Counted from the stretch's first letter, positions 53,036 through 61,730 are shown. The stretch: DNA of 64,000 nucleotides from CAWHMN01 sp051001135 (GCA_051001135.1 JBPCNO010000011.1:58940-122939); one strand, 5' to 3'. The notes: generated by a model from the letters alone, not told the origin. Program-made: numbers and translations.

Positions 53036-55138
53036 ATGTCTTTGCCGGGCTATTTACGACGTATTGCGATTCCTTGTGTGCTGGCGTTATTCACGGCCAG
53101 TGCTCCTATCCTTCTCGCTAGCGGCGCTGGTGCCACTAACCAGACGAACCTTGGTCCTGAAAATACGTCCAAGCAGATTTCGGTGACGGTTTGGCTAAAG
53201 CTGCGCAATAGCGCAAATCTGGACACCATGGTCCAGCAAATGTATGACAAGACCTCGCCTAACTATCACCACTTTCTAACCATGCCGCAGTTTAAGGCTC
53301 AATTCGCGCCTACGGCGAAACAAGCAGGGATGGTGCGCGATTACCTCACTGCCCACAACATGAAAGTCACCTCGATTGACAGGAATAACCACTTTGTCGT
53401 GGCGCAAGGGCGTGTTGGGGACGCGCAAGCAGCGTTCAACGTCCAGATCAAGCGCGTGATGGCCAACGGAGCGGTCCACCGCGTAAACACATCCCAGCCT
53501 TCCGTGGCGGGACCTGCAGGTGCGCTCGTCTCGACGGTACAAGGGTTGAGCGATCTTTCCTATCACGCGAATGTCAGCCCCGCCATCGATCCTGAAACCC
53601 GCGTGCCCTATGCGGGACTCCCAACTACAGCCGCCGGTCCCGACGGACTCTTCTTCAGTGGAGACTGCCTCCGCAAGCCTGAGACCGTTACCTTCACCAC
53701 GGGAGGAAAACTACCCAAGGCAACTTACACCGGCAACCGGTATGGAGCGGACCTCACCAGTCCCGCACCCAATCTGCCGTCGTGCGGTTACGATGCCGCT
53801 GACATGCAAAAAGCTTATGGCCTGAATGCGGTCTACAAAGCTGGCTTTGATGGCACCGGGCAGACCATCATGATCGTCGATGCCTTTGGCTCAAATACGA
53901 TCGTAGCCGACACGAACGAGTTCTCGGCACTCAACAAACTACCCCTGCTCACCTCCTCGAATTTCGCAATCTTCACTCCCAACGGCCCGACGACCTGTAC
54001 CGCCACAAATGGGTGCATAGCCGGAAGCTGGCAGTTCGAAACGACGCTCGACGTTGAATGGGCACACGCGATTGCCCCCAACGCCAACATCGTCCTGGTG
54101 CTGGGCGCAGACAATTCGTTTACAAATCTTGATATTGCAAACCTTTTTGCAATTCAGAATGGATTTGGCAGCGTGCTCTCTAACAGTTTCGGAATTTCGG
54201 AGATAGCGCTGGTGGATCTGGACCCGACGGAGCTCGTGGTCGAGAACGGCATTTCGAAGATTGCCGCGGCTCTAGGGATCTCTCAGAACGTTTCCACCGG
54301 AGACTCCGGCGATAACCTTGCGATCAATACCGTTGACTTCGGTATTCCCGCGGTGTCTGTCCAGGCAAATTCCGATTCCCCGTTTGCGACGGCGGTTGGC
54401 GGCACCAGTACGTTCCTGGACTCGAAACGGAATATCGAATTGCAAACTGGATGGGGCTTAAACGAGACGCGAATCGCCAACCCCACCCCCAACCCCCCAA
54501 CCATTCCCCCTCTCTTCCTGGGATTCATCGAGGGAGCCGGAGGAGGAAACAGCGTCGTTTACGCGAAACCTAAATTCCAGAAGGGGCACACGACTGCTGG
54601 TGTTAAGTTCCGTCAGGTGCCGGATATTTCCATGGATGCGGACCCAGAGACCGGCGCCGAGATAATCGTCACGCCCGACAGCGTTCCGGGGCACGCGCAG
54701 TCAGTGGAAGTGTTTGGCGGCACCAGCCTTGCTTGCCCGATGTTCTCCGCCTTTTGGGCCATCGCGAACGAGGCGGCCGAAGCGGCGGGAGTAGGACCGC
54801 TGGGGCAGGCAGCGCCAATCCTCTACGACCTGGGTGACGATGCGATCCTGGATGTGAATGTAACGGCCGCTGCTACTAAACATAACGTGACAGGAACCAT
54901 TTTCAATCCGCCCAATCCTCCGCAGTTCTTAAGTGCGGCGTTTCTGGCGGAACCTGAGGCGCCCACAACGCGATTTGTGAGCGCATTGTTCCAAAGCTCC
55001 TCATCGACTCGCTGGGATGTGTTTACCTTCGGCACAGACTCATCGCTATCCACAGGTCCCGGCTGGGACAACGTCACCGGCCTGGGCACCCCGAATGGCA
55101 CAACCTTCATTAACAAAGTTATAAAAGCCGTCAAGTAA
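53036..55138 (+). CDS. exported S53-family (sedolisin) serine-carboxyl peptidase with pro-domain
   Basis: A 700-aa secreted protease. The ATG at 53036 follows GGGAGGT at ideal spacing and gives a signal peptide (IPCVLALFTASAPILLASG). The pro-kumamolisin-type activation domain (about 40-195) contains LKLRNSANLDTMVQQMYDKT, SPNYHHFLTMPQFKAQFAPT and AFNVQIKRV. In the catalytic domain, FETTLDVEWAHAIAPNA supplies Glu335 and Asp339 and VFGGTSLACPMFSAFWA supplies Ser564, the sedolisin triad. A calcium-site-like end GWDNVTGLGTPNGTTFINKV closes the chain. Sedolisins are active in acid, which fits an acid-soil bacterium. A strong terminator follows. Confidence 0.92.
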   Translation: MSLPGYLRRIAIPCVLALFTASAPILLASGAGATNQTNLGPENTSKQISVTVWLKLRNSANLDTMVQQMYDKTSPNYHHFLTMPQFKAQFAPTAKQAGMVRDYLTAHNMKVTSIDRNNHFVVAQGRVGDAQAAFNVQIKRVMANGAVHRVNTSQPSVAGPAGALVSTVQGLSDLSYHANVSPAIDPETRVPYAGLPTTAAGPDGLFFSGDCLRKPETVTFTTGGKLPKATYTGNRYGADLTSPAPNLPSCGYDAADMQKAYGLNAVYKAGFDGTGQTIMIVDAFGSNTIVADTNEFSALNKLPLLTSSNFAIFTPNGPTTCTATNGCIAGSWQFETTLDVEWAHAIAPNANIVLVLGADNSFTNLDIANLFAIQNGFGSVLSNSFGISEIALVDLDPTELVVENGISKIAAALGISQNVSTGDSGDNLAINTVDFGIPAVSVQANSDSPFATAVGGTSTFLDSKRNIELQTGWGLNETRIANPTPNPPTIPPLFLGFIEGAGGGNSVVYAKPKFQKGHTTAGVKFRQVPDISMDADPETGAEIIVTPDSVPGHAQSVEVFGGTSLACPMFSAFWAIANEAAEAAGVGPLGQAAPILYDLGDDAILDVNVTAAATKHNVTGTIFNPPNPPQFLSAAFLAEPEAPTTRFVSALFQSSSSTRWDVFTFGTDSSLSTGPGWDNVTGLGTPNGTTFINKVIKAVK

Positions 55139-55159
55139 ACTCGCGGATGCATCATCTCA

Positions 55160-55184
55160 ATGGGTCGCCCGACGGGCGACCCAT
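55160..55184 (+). terminator. Rho-independent-type terminator after the sedolisin gene
   Basis: ATGGGTCGCCC and GGGCGACCCAT form a perfect 11-bp stem with a 3-base loop, 22 bases after the stop, followed by TTCCTT. The short T-tract is weak but the stem is very stable. Confidence 0.75.
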
Positions 55185-55425
55185 TTCCTTACCAATAGAG
55201 CTTGCAACTTCCTAGACCAAGTCTGGCTTGTGTTTTTTCACCTGTCGCCCTGAGCGAGCCGCATTGGGGAGATGCAAACTGCGAGTCCAGAGATCTGCAT
55301 CTACCCCGACTTTTGCAACGCATACGAGTCCGCACACACCTAAGTGCTCCTCGCGAATTACCGCCGTACTCGCCGCGCTTCGGTATCGACTCCTCTCATC
55401 AGCCGCCGCAGACTAGATTGACTCC

Positions 55426-56841
55426 ATGGGCCCGTCTTTTCCCCCGTTTTCTCTTCCGTTCACTCCTGATCCCGGCGGCGCCGCGTCCACGCGCCCCTCG
55501 CCCACGGCACAGGGAGGGCCACGGATCTGCATCGTTGCGGACAACGCCTCGACCCGCTTCGGCGGAGAATCCTTTCTGCCTCTGAACTACTTCCGCCTGC
55601 TGCGTCGGCGTGGCCTGGATGCCTGGCTGGTCGTCCATGAGCGCGTCCGGCCAGAACTGGAAACGCTCCTGCCGGATGATTTGAATCGCATGCATTTCGT
55701 GCATGATTCCCGGCTGCACAAGCTGCTATTTCAATTAGGTAAACCGCTGCCGCGCAGGGTGCGGGACTTCACCACGGCGATAGCCATTTCCTTGCTCACC
55801 CAGTGGATGCAGCGCCGCATTGTCCGTAGTCTGGTCCGGACGCGCACCATCGACGTGGTGCATCAGCCGTCGCCGGTGTCGCCCCGCGCTCCGTCCTTGC
55901 TTTGGGATCTCGGCGCACCTGTGGTCATCGGACCGATGAACGGCGGGATGGAGTATCCCCCCGCCCTGCGTACGGAGGAGTCTCCGTTTACTCGCATCTT
56001 CGTTCCGCTTGCGCGCGCGTTCACCGGGGTCGCCAACGTCCTTCTGCCAGGCAAGCGAAAGGCGGCCGTTCTGCTGGTCGCCAATGACCGCACCCGTCTG
56101 GCGCTTCCGCGGTCCGCACAGACGCGCGTGGTCATGCTGGTTGAGAACGGGGTGGACCTTGCGACGTGGGATCCAGGCTGCGAAATCGGGGACCCAGGCT
56201 GCGCCACGGCATCACCGCTGGCGGAGGTGTCCCCGGCTCTGCCCGCCCGTCCAAAGTTCGTCTTCATCGGGAGCCTGGTGGACTGGAAGGGTGTGCACTT
56301 TGCGCTCCGCGCCCTCGCTCAGGTGCCTGAGGCAGAGTTGCACGTCGTCGGCAGCGGACCGATGCGCGCGTCCTGGCGCAATCTGGCTTACGAGCTGCGC
56401 ATCGGTCATCGCGTGCACTTCCACGGCTGGCTGACCCAGCAGCAATGCGCCGAACAGCTTCGCCACGCAACAGCCCTGGTGCTTCCCAGCGTGTGCGAGT
56501 GCGGCGGCGCGGTAGTGCTGGAGGCCATGGCGCTCGGCCGTCCCGTAATTGCTACCCAATGGGGCGGCCCGGTCGACTACATCACGGCGGACTGCGGCAT
56601 TCTGGTGCCGCCGGCCAGCCGCGAGGCGATGATCGACGGATTGGCGCAGGCCATGCAGCGCCTCGCAAGTGACCCTGCCCTGGTGGAGGCAATGGGCGCG
56701 GCCGGACGATGTCGGCTGGTGGAACACTTCACCTGGGAGAGGAAGATCGACGCCATTCTGGACGTATATCGCGCCGCGTGGAACAGTGACGGGCAGCGCC
56801 CGCTCGCAGAAGCCGGCATCCCGCTTCCGACTTTTCCTTGA
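55426..56841 (+). CDS. glycosyltransferase family 4 (GT-B) protein
   Basis: A 471-aa cytoplasmic glycosyltransferase. After a Pro/Ser-rich N-terminus of about 30 residues, the first Rossmann domain begins RICIVADNASTRFGGESFLP. The second, donor-binding domain begins PKFVFIGSLVDWKGVHFALR and carries LHVVGSGPMRASW, FHGWLTQQQCAEQLRHATAL and the E-x7-E motif region in SVCECGGAVVLEAMALGRPV. Such enzymes transfer sugars from nucleotide donors in exopolysaccharide, LPS or glycolipid assembly. A short duplicated DPGC motif occurs near 246-255. No sugar-assembly genes are adjacent, so the product is unknown. Confidence 0.9.
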   Translation: MGPSFPPFSLPFTPDPGGAASTRPSPTAQGGPRICIVADNASTRFGGESFLPLNYFRLLRRRGLDAWLVVHERVRPELETLLPDDLNRMHFVHDSRLHKLLFQLGKPLPRRVRDFTTAIAISLLTQWMQRRIVRSLVRTRTIDVVHQPSPVSPRAPSLLWDLGAPVVIGPMNGGMEYPPALRTEESPFTRIFVPLARAFTGVANVLLPGKRKAAVLLVANDRTRLALPRSAQTRVVMLVENGVDLATWDPGCEIGDPGCATASPLAEVSPALPARPKFVFIGSLVDWKGVHFALRALAQVPEAELHVVGSGPMRASWRNLAYELRIGHRVHFHGWLTQQQCAEQLRHATALVLPSVCECGGAVVLEAMALGRPVIATQWGGPVDYITADCGILVPPASREAMIDGLAQAMQRLASDPALVEAMGAAGRCRLVEHFTWERKIDAILDVYRAAWNSDGQRPLAEAGIPLPTFP

Positions 56842-56845
56842 CCGG

Positions 56846-57682
56846 TTAACTCTCTGGCAGCCCCGCCACCAGCGCCACCAGCACTGCGCCGGCGAACAGG
56901 CAGACCATCTGCAGCACAATGGCCAGCCTCCGGCGCTCATGACGAAGCTCCGGCAGCAGATTGACCGTGGCAATGTATAGAAAACTAGCCGCGCTCACCG
57001 GCAGCAGCCAGTGCGCAGCCCCAGCCCGGCCCAGCCCCACGAGTCCGACGATCACCAGACCCAGAAATGCGGGCAGACTGGTAAACGTAGCCAGCTTCAA
57101 CGCGCGTCCCGGGGCGTAGCGCAGATGCACCAGCAGCGCGAAGTCGCCCACGCGATGCGGCACTTCGTGAAGCGCGATCGCCAGCGCCGTAATCCAGCCA
57201 ATCCGTGGGCCAGCCGCAAACGCCGTCACCACCGTGACTCCATCGATGAAGCTGTGCAGACCGCTCGCCACCAGCAGGTTCGCCGGCTTCGCAGAGCCAA
57301 GTCCGTGCTCATGGTGCCCGTGCTCATGATTTCCGTGCACCGGATGCGCATGCAGTTCGTGCTCCAACACCGCGTCTGCATCTTCGCCTGTCGAAAGCGT
57401 AAACAGTTGTTCGAGACAGAAGAGCGCCAGGAAGGTGCCCCCCAGCAGATACCACACATAGGGCCGGTTTCCCAGTTGCTCGATGGCCTCCGGCAGCAGG
57501 TGCAGCAGCGCCGTCGCCAACAGTACACCCGTGGCCAGGCTGACCAGATACGAAAGGTAGCGCTCCAGCCCGGCCTCCCGCCTGCGCAGGGCCCAGGCCG
57601 CCGCCATGGCGATGCCCTCAAGCGCAAGCAGCGCCGCCAACGCGTCGAACAAGGTATTCAGGCGCAGTGTACCCAGATGCAA
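56846..57682 (-). CDS. ZIP-family metal (zinc) transporter
   Basis: A 278-aa inner-membrane protein with eight predicted helices. The variable loop between helices 3 and 4 is histidine-rich (HELHAHPVHGNHEHGHHEHG), a zinc-handling hallmark. Helix 4 has GLHSFIDGVTVVTAF and helix 5 has ALHEVPHRVGDFALL, the paired metal-site motifs of ZIP proteins. It probably imports Zn2+ or a similar divalent metal. A Fur/Zur-type inverted repeat lies 79-98 bases upstream, overlapping a TATTAT -10-like element, and the gene is followed convergently by the GT4 gene. The Fur-family gene next door is the likely regulator. Confidence 0.9.
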   Translation of the reverse strand: MHLGTLRLNTLFDALAALLALEGIAMAAAWALRRREAGLERYLSYLVSLATGVLLATALLHLLPEAIEQLGNRPYVWYLLGGTFLALFCLEQLFTLSTGEDADAVLEHELHAHPVHGNHEHGHHEHGLGSAKPANLLVASGLHSFIDGVTVVTAFAAGPRIGWITALAIALHEVPHRVGDFALLVHLRYAPGRALKLATFTSLPAFLGLVIVGLVGLGRAGAAHWLLPVSAASFLYIATVNLLPELRHERRRLAIVLQMVCLFAGAVLVALVAGLPES

Positions 57683-57760
57683 GCTCCGTTCCCTCGCCGG
57701 CCGCCCCAGCGAATCATCCGCGGAGCGATCATCAGGCCGTACTTTGTTCCAGTCAGTAAT

Positions 57761-57780
57761 GATAATACAGAAGCATTATC
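57761..57780 (-). promoter_or_regulatory. candidate Zur/Fur box upstream of the ZIP transporter
   Basis: GATAAT (57761-57766) and ATTATC (57775-57780) form a perfect inverted repeat with an 8-base spacer, in the sequence context TAATGATAAT typical of Fur-family sites. On the minus strand a TATTAT hexamer within it could be the -10 of the ZIP gene. Metal-dependent repression by the adjacent Fur-family protein is inferred. Confidence 0.6.
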
Positions 57781-57817
57781 GTGTAGACGGCGCACAATGC
57801 GTTCAACTTTTCCCCTG

Positions 57818-58249
57818 TCATCGATGCGCCGAACTAAACGTGGGCAGAACCCGGCCCGGCGCGCACCGTGCGCACACCCCATACAGCAGAAACTCATGCC
57901 CGGTCACTCTGAATCCGCGCGGAAGGCGCGGCAACGCCGAAGTGGAACAGCCCTCCAGCTCGTAGAGCTTCCCGCAGTCCTGACAGTGAAAATGATGATG
58001 GTGGGCCTTGCCGGCGATCTCATAGCGCATCGCCTCTCCCGGCAAAGACACCGGCTCGAGCGATCCATCCGCCAGCATGGCCTTGATGTTGCGATAGACC
58101 GTAGCGATGCCGAGATTCTTAAAGTGGCCCTGCGCCGCCACCAGCGCCTCTTCCGGGGAGAGCGGCCTGTCCGCCTCTTCAAATGCGCTGCGGATCGCCT
58201 GCTTCTGACGCGTGTTGCGCGGCAATGGCTTGGATGTGCTGGGTGTCAT
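57818..58249 (-). CDS. Fur-family transcriptional regulator (Zur/PerR-like)
   Basis: A 143-aa metalloregulator. The start at 58249 matches the family length; in-frame codons further upstream would add residues without similarity. The winged helix carries LSPEEALVAAQ and GIATVYRNIKAMLADG. The dimerisation domain has the metal-ligand cluster AHHHHFHCQDCGKLYELEG and the structural zinc pairs C-x2-C in HCQDCG and VCARCAPG. The protein probably senses zinc, since the next gene downstream is a ZIP transporter with a Fur-type box between them, but iron or peroxide sensing is not excluded. A direct repeat, TGCTATTAAGA twice, lies upstream. Confidence 0.88.
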   Translation of the reverse strand: MTPSTSKPLPRNTRQKQAIRSAFEEADRPLSPEEALVAAQGHFKNLGIATVYRNIKAMLADGSLEPVSLPGEAMRYEIAGKAHHHHFHCQDCGKLYELEGCSTSALPRLPRGFRVTGHEFLLYGVCARCAPGRVLPTFSSAHR

Positions 58250-58273
58250 GAACTGAGTGGATCGTGACCCGCC

Positions 58274-58304
58274 TGCTATTAAGACCCGTGCTTTGCTATT
58301 AAGA
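58274..58304 (-). promoter_or_regulatory. 11-bp direct repeats upstream of the Fur-family gene
   Basis: TGCTATTAAGA occurs at 58274-58284 and 58294-58304. The 20-base period is about two helical turns, so both copies face the same side of the DNA, 25-55 bases before the start at 58249. A regulator-binding or promoter role is inferred. Confidence 0.4.
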
Positions 58305-58432
58305 ATACAGTACCGACAAGCCCTCGTGCTCCCCGGCTCCTGCCCCAACTACTGCTCTTCTTGGATCATTCCTGAGTCAGTCTACCAAGGCGCTGTACCC
58401 CGTCCTTCCCGCCCTGGCTGCGTCTTCCACTC

Positions 58433-58648
58433 TTAAGTGGAACGATCCGCCTTTGGCATCGCCGCTGTCACTTTCTCCACCCGCTCCTCCGCTTTTCGCT
58501 TCAGCGTCTCTAGATCCGTCGCCTGCAAATCTGTCGGCTGGTTGTGTGCCTCTTCCACCAATCGGTCATGCGTGTCCTGATCGTCTTCGCGCTTGCGCGT
58601 CTCCGCGGAATCCGCACGCAGCATGTCTGGAATCACCTCGCCTGCCAT
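58433..58648 (-). CDS. small highly charged protein of unknown function
   Basis: A 71-aa gene starting MAGEVIPDMLRADSAETRKR. The start has GGAGGT seven bases upstream, one of the best ribosome sites in the window. The protein is acidic and basic in alternation and very helical (EDDQDTHDRLVEEAHNQPTD, LETLKRKAEERVEKVTAAM), with no hydrophobic segment, so it is probably a soluble helical protein, perhaps DNA- or protein-binding. It is divergent from the M19 dipeptidase. A small inverted repeat (TTCCACT/AGTGGAA, 58425-58442) overlaps its stop codon. I do not recognise the family. Confidence 0.65.
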   Translation of the reverse strand: MAGEVIPDMLRADSAETRKREDDQDTHDRLVEEAHNQPTDLQATDLETLKRKAEERVEKVTAAMPKADRST

Positions 58649-58741
58649 GTCACGCACCTCCACTGGATGAGGATGCGCTTCGGCCGCCGCCCTGTTGCCG
58701 CTCGTCCGTTCTCGCTCTCTCGGTTTGTTACACTCGCCGAC

Positions 58742-60046
58742 ATGAAGCTTCACGCCGCCACCGCTGCCCTGCTGCTCGCCGTCCCCGGTTGCCTTCTTGC
58801 GCAGAACGGCCAGCCTGCGCCGGCACACGCTTCGCGACATATGACCCACTCCGCCACCTCCTCCAGCTCCGCCATTGTCATCGACACCCACGCAGATACA
58901 CCACAGCGCATTCTGGATGAGCACTACGATCTTGCGCAGCCGCTCAATGGCGGTTACCTCAACCTCGAATCCGCCAGACGGGGCAACCTGAATGCCGAAT
59001 TCTTCTCCATCTGGGTCGAGCCCACCTTGTACAAGGGCCACTATGCCAGGCGCACCTTGGAACTGATCGATTCCGTCTATCAGCAAGCCGCCGCGCATCC
59101 GGACCGGATGCGCATGGCCTTCTCCACCGCCGATATCAAAGCCGCGCATCGCGAGCACAAGCTTGCCGCTCTCATGGGCATCGAAGGCGGCCACTCCATT
59201 GAAGATTCACTTGGACTCTTGCGCGACTACTATCGCCTGGGCGTTCGCTACATGACGCTCACCTGGTCCAACTCGAATGGCTGGGCGGACTCTTCAGGCG
59301 ATATCGACGACGCCAGTGTGCCCCACACCAAGGAAGGCCTCTCCGAATTCGGTAAAGATGTGGTGTACGAGATGAACCGGCTGGGCATGATGGTCGATGT
59401 GTCGCACGTCTCCGACAAAACCTTCTATCGCACGCTCATCATCAGCCGGGCTCCGGTCATCGCTTCCCATTCTTCCGCCCGGGCGCTGACCAATGCGCCG
59501 CGCAACATGACGGATGACATGCTGCGTGCAATGACCCGCAACGACGGCGTGGTGCAGGTCAACTTCTTTTCTGCTTTCGTCAGTGAAGACTTTCGCAAGG
59601 CGTGGAACGCCCAGCGGCCGGAGCGCGAGGCCGCCGAGAAAGCAGCAGACGCGCACGCGAAGGCTCAGAGACAGACGCCCTCCTATGGCGTGGAGGAGGA
59701 GGTCGATAAGCAGTTTGCCGCGAAGATCCCGCGGCCACCCTTCCACGTGACCATCGATCATATCGACCACATCGCTAAAATCGCTGGCGTCGATCACGTC
59801 GGCATCGGCTCGGACTTCGACGGAATCCCCTCCGCGCCCGAAGGTATGGACTCCGCTGCCGATCTGCCCAAGATCCGACAGGCACTTCTCCAGCGCGGCT
59901 ACAGTGCGCAGGATTGCGACAAGATCATGGGTGGCAATCTCATGCGGGTCTTTCGCCAGGTGGAACTTGTCAGTAAGCAACTACAGTCGCAGAGTCGGCC
60001 GCGTATCTCGGAAAAGCAGCCCTTCTCGAAAACACCAGAGCCATAA
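58742..60046 (+). CDS. exported membrane dipeptidase (peptidase family M19)
   Basis: A 434-aa zinc dipeptidase. The ATG at 58742 gives a signal peptide (AATAALLLAVPGCLLAQ); the frame is open upstream, but that stretch lies opposite the small gene at 58433-58648. Family M19 landmarks: IDTHADTP (H-x-D), LMGIEGGHSIED with the bridging Glu, VDVSHVSDKTF and VIASHSSARALTNAPRN with metal histidines, and VGIGSDFDGI with the catalytic Asp. It cleaves dipeptides, including D-amino-acid forms, in the periplasm. The last 20 or so residues after FRQVELVSKQ are an unusual tail, which overlaps a convergent small gene. Confidence 0.92.
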   Translation: MKLHAATAALLLAVPGCLLAQNGQPAPAHASRHMTHSATSSSSAIVIDTHADTPQRILDEHYDLAQPLNGGYLNLESARRGNLNAEFFSIWVEPTLYKGHYARRTLELIDSVYQQAAAHPDRMRMAFSTADIKAAHREHKLAALMGIEGGHSIEDSLGLLRDYYRLGVRYMTLTWSNSNGWADSSGDIDDASVPHTKEGLSEFGKDVVYEMNRLGMMVDVSHVSDKTFYRTLIISRAPVIASHSSARALTNAPRNMTDDMLRAMTRNDGVVQVNFFSAFVSEDFRKAWNAQRPEREAAEKAADAHAKAQRQTPSYGVEEEVDKQFAAKIPRPPFHVTIDHIDHIAKIAGVDHVGIGSDFDGIPSAPEGMDSAADLPKIRQALLQRGYSAQDCDKIMGGNLMRVFRQVELVSKQLQSQSRPRISEKQPFSKTPEP

Positions 60047-60197
60047 GCTCTCCGGCGATGAAGGCAACCCGGTGAATGAGGTATTCCACCTTCTCCCATA
60101 CTGCTACCCTGGTGGCGAACCACAGCAGCTTGCGACCCCAGCGATGTTTCGCCAATGTCTTGGTCATGAACCACGCGATTTTGTTGCGTATTGTCAT
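59970..60197 (-). CDS. small basic, partly hydrophobic protein overlapping the dipeptidase tail
   Basis: A 75-aa candidate gene starting MTIRNKIAWFMTKTLAKHRW with GGAG six bases upstream (context GAAGAGGAGAGATCG). The first 30 residues are amphipathic and rich in Lys, Arg and Trp; a moderately hydrophobic stretch follows (YLIHRVAFIAGELMALVFS). It may be membrane-associated. Its last 77 bases lie antisense to the dipeptidase C-terminal extension. I do not recognise the family. The strong ribosome site and the lack of any other gene opposite its first two thirds support it. Confidence 0.5.
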   Translation of the reverse strand: MTIRNKIAWFMTKTLAKHRWGRKLLWFATRVAVWEKVEYLIHRVAFIAGELMALVFSRRAAFPRYAADSATVVAY

Positions 60198-60380
60198 CGA
60201 TCTCTCCTCTTCGTTTTCTCTTGTTGCTAGATGTGATGGCGCATCCGGGGCGGCGGTTAGGATGGAGTCGATTTTCTCCGCAAGAAAGAACAGAGCCCTT
60301 CGAACCGCGTCGGACGCGGCTGGAAGGGGCCGCTCGCTTGCGTTAGTCTGGTAGAGAACACACCCACAGGATTGCCACGC

Positions 60381-61139
60381 ATGTCTTATCCCGTTCGTTT
60401 AGCCGCTCTGCTTCTGCTGCCCGCCAGCTTTGCCCTTTCACAGCAGTCCTCCACCCCCGCTCCGCCTTCTAGCCCGGCGCCGCAGGAGATACCCGACTCG
60501 CCCGGCGCACAGGTGCAGGCAGCGCCACAACCCACCGGGCCGACGGTCGTCATGGACACAACGATGGGCCGCATCACCTGCCGCCTCTTTGATAAACAGG
60601 CGCCACAAACGACCGCGAACTTCATCGGTCTGGCGGAGGGCACCAAGAATTGGACGGATCCCGTCACGCACGCCAAAATGCATGGCAAGCCGCTCTATAA
60701 CAACACGCAGTTCCATCGCGTGATCCCTGGCTTTATGATTCAGGGCGGCGACCCCGCCGGTACGGGGATGGGTGATCCCGGTTACTACATTCCCGATGAG
60801 ATCGACCCCGCGCTCAACTTCGAGGTGCCGGGCCGCCTGGCGATGGCCAACTCCGGCCCCAACACCGACGGATCGCAGTTCTTCGTTACCGATGCGCCCG
60901 CGTCACACCTTGATGGGCACTACACCATCTTCGGTCAGTGCGATGAGCCGTCCGTCACGGTGGTGAAAACCATTGAGGACGTACAACGCGACCCACAGGA
61001 CAAACCGTTGGAACCGGTCATCCTGAAGAAGGTGACCATCGTGCCCGAGGGTCAGCCCACCCCACCCGCACCCGTACCGGCCCACGCGAGCGACAACCCG
61101 CCCTCTTCCACTCCCACTACCAGCGCTCCCAAGCCGTAA
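60381..61139 (+). CDS. exported cyclophilin-type peptidyl-prolyl isomerase
   Basis: A 252-aa protein with a signal peptide (RLAALLLLPASFALSQ), a Pro/Ser-rich linker and a bacterial cyclophilin domain: VVMDTTMGRITCRLFDKQAP, FHRVIPGFMIQGGDPAGTG and GRLAMANSGPNTDGSQFFVT, which contain the Arg, Phe, Gln and substrate-groove residues of active cyclophilins. A Pro-rich C-terminal tail ends the protein. It catalyses proline isomerisation during periplasmic protein folding. The ATG at 60381 has AGG eleven bases upstream; a TTG nine bases earlier is less likely. A cytoplasmic paralogue follows directly. Confidence 0.93.
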   Translation: MSYPVRLAALLLLPASFALSQQSSTPAPPSSPAPQEIPDSPGAQVQAAPQPTGPTVVMDTTMGRITCRLFDKQAPQTTANFIGLAEGTKNWTDPVTHAKMHGKPLYNNTQFHRVIPGFMIQGGDPAGTGMGDPGYYIPDEIDPALNFEVPGRLAMANSGPNTDGSQFFVTDAPASHLDGHYTIFGQCDEPSVTVVKTIEDVQRDPQDKPLEPVILKKVTIVPEGQPTPPAPVPAHASDNPPSSTPTTSAPKP

Positions 61140-61174
61140 GCATCACAGATATCAGGACCGATAAAGGAGAATGC

Positions 61175-61702
61175 ATGCCCCGTACCCCTGGCACTTACGC
61201 CATCTTCAAGACGAGTGAGGGCGAGATCGTCTGCCGTCTTTTTGAGAAAGAAGCACCGAAGACCGTCGCGAACTTCGTGGAACTCGCCGAAGGCAAACGT
61301 GAGTGGACCCATCCCACCTCCGGAAAAAAGTCGAGTGACAAGCTCTACGACGGCTCGATTTTTCATCGAATCATTCCCAATTTCATGATTCAGGGCGGCG
61401 ATCCGGCGGGCACCGGCTTCGGCGGCCCCGGCTATCGCTTTGAAGACGAGACCAAGGGCTCTTCCCACCGTTTCGATCAACCTGGCAAGCTCGCCATGGC
61501 CAACGCCGGTCCCAATACCAACGGCTCGCAGTTCTTCATCACCACCGCGAACACTGACTGGCTCACCGGCAAGCACACCATCTTCGGGGAGGTCGTAGAA
61601 GGTCAAGAGATCGCCGACAAGATCTCGAAACTCCCCCGCGGCGCACAGGACAAACCCAGCAAGCCGATCACCATCGAGACGGTCACGATTGAGCGGGTGT
61701 AG
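61175..61702 (+). CDS. cytoplasmic cyclophilin-type peptidyl-prolyl isomerase
   Basis: A 175-aa cyclophilin without signal peptide, starting after AAAGGAGA at ideal spacing. Active-site landmarks: FHRIIPNFMIQGGDPAGTGF, GKLAMANAGPNTNGSQFFIT and LTGKHTIFGEVVEGQEI. It is a paralogue of the exported cyclophilin 35 bases upstream and is probably co-transcribed with it, giving one enzyme for each side of the inner membrane. The end of the pair is marked by a strong terminator at 61791-61810. Confidence 0.95.
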   Translation: MPRTPGTYAIFKTSEGEIVCRLFEKEAPKTVANFVELAEGKREWTHPTSGKKSSDKLYDGSIFHRIIPNFMIQGGDPAGTGFGGPGYRFEDETKGSSHRFDQPGKLAMANAGPNTNGSQFFITTANTDWLTGKHTIFGEVVEGQEIADKISKLPRGAQDKPSKPITIETVTIERV

Positions 61703-61730
61703 GTTCGCTTCAGACCGTCATCACCACGAT

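Noticed and set aside
58649..59194. Longer minus-strand version of the small charged gene (253 codons)
   Set aside because: The extra 182 codons are antisense to the conserved dipeptidase; the internal ATG at 58648 has the GGAGGT site, so only the last 71 codons are taken as real.
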